From the NCBI GenBank assembly GCA_907163375.1, contig CAJQUW010005232.1, positions 186,001 to 250,000 on the forward strand: a DNA stretch of 64,000 nucleotides, given 5' to 3'. The notes beneath the pieces are model-generated. The model was not told where the DNA came from. It saw only the letters and a program-made list of their open reading frames with translations, and did not search any database. The translations under genes were made by a program, and so were the position numbers. Positions 61,730 to 64,000 of the stretch are shown piece by piece. The stretch is from Prostheceraeus crozeri (lineage: Eukaryota; Platyhelminthes; Polycladida; Euryleptidae). The number at the start of each line of letters is the position of its first letter. The first letter of the stretch is position 1.

Positions 61730-64000
61730 CAGGGGCGCGGGAACGATTTTTTGATTGTGGGGGCAAAAAATATTGTTTCTGCTATGACATATGTAAGCAA
61801 TATACAGTTGCTCTGTTTATGACATTACTTTAGAGTCGTAGTGCAGTCTACATAAGTTTCTGTAAGTTTAAATTATGAACGCTAGATACTTTGGGTAAAG
61901 TAAGAAGTACATAATAATGTCATGAATTTTATTGATGAAAAGTTGCAAAAACATAGAATATAAAATTGCGATACACCTATATACACAGACGAATTTAACA
62001 AAATATGGTAAAATAGTCTAATCAAGTTGCCCACAGACAGCACGTCTCTCCGCAGTACGACTGATAAAATCGCGCATGAGCTTATTACGATCTAAAGACC
62101 GCAACACGTCTCGGTTTGTTGACATGATGGCAAGATGAGTTAGACGCTTTTGCCCGATAGTTGATCGCTGCCAAGTTTTTAGTCGCCGGAGTGCAGAGAA
62201 GGCTCTCTCCGAAGATGCGTTTGAAGATGGCTGAGAAAGACACAGAGATAAGAGTCGAATAACCTCTGAAAATAGAGTCTGAACGAGAATGTCTTTCTGA
62301 CCGATGACCTTAGCAATTTCACGAATGGTCGGTTCAGCCATTTTTTCATTTAGCACCAAATCATTCACCTGTTGAAGCTGAAATTCCAGTCTTGTTTTGT
62401 CGAAAACAGGTGGCAGATGAAGTTGGTCTACATGTATGTTCGGTATTGTTTGGCGCTGCCGAGCAGCTTCGAGAATCGCTTCTTCTCGAAGGACCGCTAA
62501 CTTTAAGCCATCTGAGCAGAAGCGATCGTCCAACTCCCTCAGCATTATATCAACACCTTCATACATTGAAATTCGGATTTGATCAAGCGCAGATTCAGGA
62601 CATTCATCCTCTCGAGCTGCGGCTATGCCATCATGACGGAATCTAGCTGCGGTCTTGGTTTGTTGCGTGGCTGGTGGAGGAGTCAGATTCATATTGATTG
62701 CTTTGACGGAGGCATCTTGAATATACTGAGGTATGTCTTCCCTTACATTTACAAGCGTTTGACGCAATATCTCAATTGTTGAGAGAGATTCGCGGGGTGA
62801 GATGTCAGATTTTTGTAAAGCTCGAGCCGTTTCACCACACGGTTCGAACACCTTGCAGCATAAGTCAAGGGCAACATAGGTTTTAGCTTTGTTCGCTTTC
62901 TTTGATAAGCTCTGAATGAGACCCTTTGACATCGGACGGACATTTTCATCATTTGATAGTTCCATGATAGTCTCTTTTACTTCTTTGAAATTCTCGACGA
63001 CATTTCGAATTGCAACTCCGCGTACGCACCATCTAGTTTGGCTTAGTGTGACCAATTCCCGCACATTGCTTGTGTTTTCAAACATAGATGTGTACAGCTA
63101 TCTTTTTTTTGAAGATTCTCTGATGACGTTGGCAACATTCTTTACAAATTCGATTGTGTCATAGATCACTGAAACCGATCTCGAAATATCTTGAAGGCAT
63201 AAATCCAAAGAATGGTTACAACAAGGTACGTAAATAGACCATGGACATTTTCCCTTAAGCCGCGCCTGCACACCATTTCGTTTTCCTGCCATATTTGCTG
63301 CTGTATCAAATGAAAAACCGGCCAGTTTGCTCAAGGGAATCGTCAGCCGAATTAATACATCAACTATTGTATTTGCCAGCGTTTCTCCTCTCGTGTCGGG
63401 AGGATTGTAGAATCCAACAAATACAGTTTTTGACACCAATTTCTTGTCCACGTATTGTATACATGTTGCAAATTGTTCTGCACCTGACAAATCTGTCGTG
63501 CCATCCGCGGTGATGCCGAAGAAATGACTGCTGTTGGCATCTTACATAATTTCACGCAAAGTTTCGTGGGACACCATTTCTATAATCTCGTTTTGGATGG
63601 TATCTGATAGAAAAATATCTCGTTTCTGAAACCAGGAAAGTAAATCTGAATTCTTTCCTGCCATTTCAATTACAAGGTAATAAAATGGACCATCTTTATG
63701 ATCATGACCGCGAAAAGACATGCCTTCTTGCCCGAGATAAAACACCGCAGAGAATATAAGGTCCAGACCCATTTTATGTAATGCCTTTTTTTGTTGTGTA
63801 CAATCATTGAGAATAACATCTATGCCTTTTCGAGAAGAACTAGTAAGTTTCTCAGATGCTTTTTGGTGATTATCACTCGATTCATGGATTCGAAATCTTT
63901 CGGGCCCTTTTTTCCAATTACTGAACCCAGTTTCCACAAAGGACATTTGAGATTTATTTTCTTTTGCATGTATTAAGTTCTTATGTAATGTAGATAAGCA
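61730..64000 (-). mobile_element. hAT element (ZMYM1-like), right end off the window
   Basis: The terminus CAGGGGCGCGGGAACG at 61730 is a typical hAT end. The preceding ATTACCTC is the expected position of the 8-bp duplication. The other end and duplication lie beyond 64000, so the duplication is unconfirmed. The element carries the transposase described next. Confidence 0.65.
62018..63946 (-). pseudogene. hAT transposase, ZMYM1/DUF4371 type, two in-frame stops
   Basis: Three open stretches (63542-63946, 63098-63490, 62018-63085) lie in the same reading frame. They are separated only by a TAA at 63542 and a TAG at 63098, with coding sense continuing across both. The N-part has RFRIHESSDNHQKASEKL, the end of a TTF-type zinc finger region. 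The RNase H core has FFGITADGTTDLSGAEQF and FSFDTAANMAGKRNGVQ (catalytic Asp), then PCCNHSLDLCL. The C-terminal dimerisation domain has SNASSERAFSALRRLKTW (catalytic Glu) and LAIMSTNRDVL. Two nonsense changes and no frameshift suggest a recently lost gene. Confidence 0.85.

Overview
This is a window of animal nuclear DNA, most likely from an invertebrate with long introns and many transposons. The evidence is spliced exons with GT-AG and one GC-AG intron, Penelope-like elements with GIY-YIG domains, tRNA-derived SINEs, P, hAT, Tc1 and Harbinger transposons, and a Maverick/Polinton. I cannot name the species. No bacterial-type operons, rRNA or CRISPR are visible.

The backbone is one plus-strand host gene, the animal orthologue of WDR6, the WD-repeat partner of the tRNA 2'-O-methyltransferase FTSJ1 (yeast Trm734 and Trm7). 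I place nine exons at 5857-6192, 9064-9498, 11007-11306, 11765-11839, 17204-17413, 40001-40055, 41801-41854, 51537-51867 and 52049-52589. They join in one open frame of 2337 nt (778 residues plus stop). The N-terminal exons are not in the window. The introns hold nearly everything else.

The most striking insert is a complete Polinton (Maverick, adintovirus-like) at 17597-35153. It has long terminal inverted repeats and a perfect 6-bp target duplication (GGCCTG), and it lies in the WDR6 intron between 17413 and 40001. It carries an Ulp1/adenovirus-type protease, an integrase whose open frame also holds a parvovirus-type phospholipase A2 domain, two small hydrophobic virion peptides, major and minor capsid proteins, a fibre-like coiled-coil protein, a packaging ATPase, an intact 1178-residue protein-primed DNA polymerase, a membrane protein and several unknown proteins. 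Together these make a virus-like set: replication (polymerase), insertion (integrase), assembly (capsids, protease), packaging (ATPase) and possibly membrane entry (PLA2, amphipathic peptides). Integrase, major capsid and ATPase are each broken by one-base shifts at or beside short A/T runs, so this copy is either decaying or mis-assembled. Almost all its genes start at a common TWAAAA(A)ATG signal, and short GC-rich stem-loops sit at most gene junctions.

Other residents in order: a decayed THAP/P-element transposase (1-2429); a tRNA-SINE (3838-4036); four Penelope-like fragments (about 4780-4995, 10088-10390, 12463-14230, 57244-58740), one split by a nested Tc1-like element; a 67-bp CRE-containing tandem repeat (12115-12420); tRNA-Thr-like repeats and a LINE 3' end (36550-37737); a large foldback element (39301-39766); a 33-bp minisatellite (40222-41535); a 111-bp Harbinger-type MITE; an apparently intact Tc1/mariner element (44406-46051); a Harbinger transposase remnant; a pair of MITEs (53056-53520, 53994-54415); and an hAT (ZMYM1-like) transposase with two in-frame stops running off the right edge (61730-64000).
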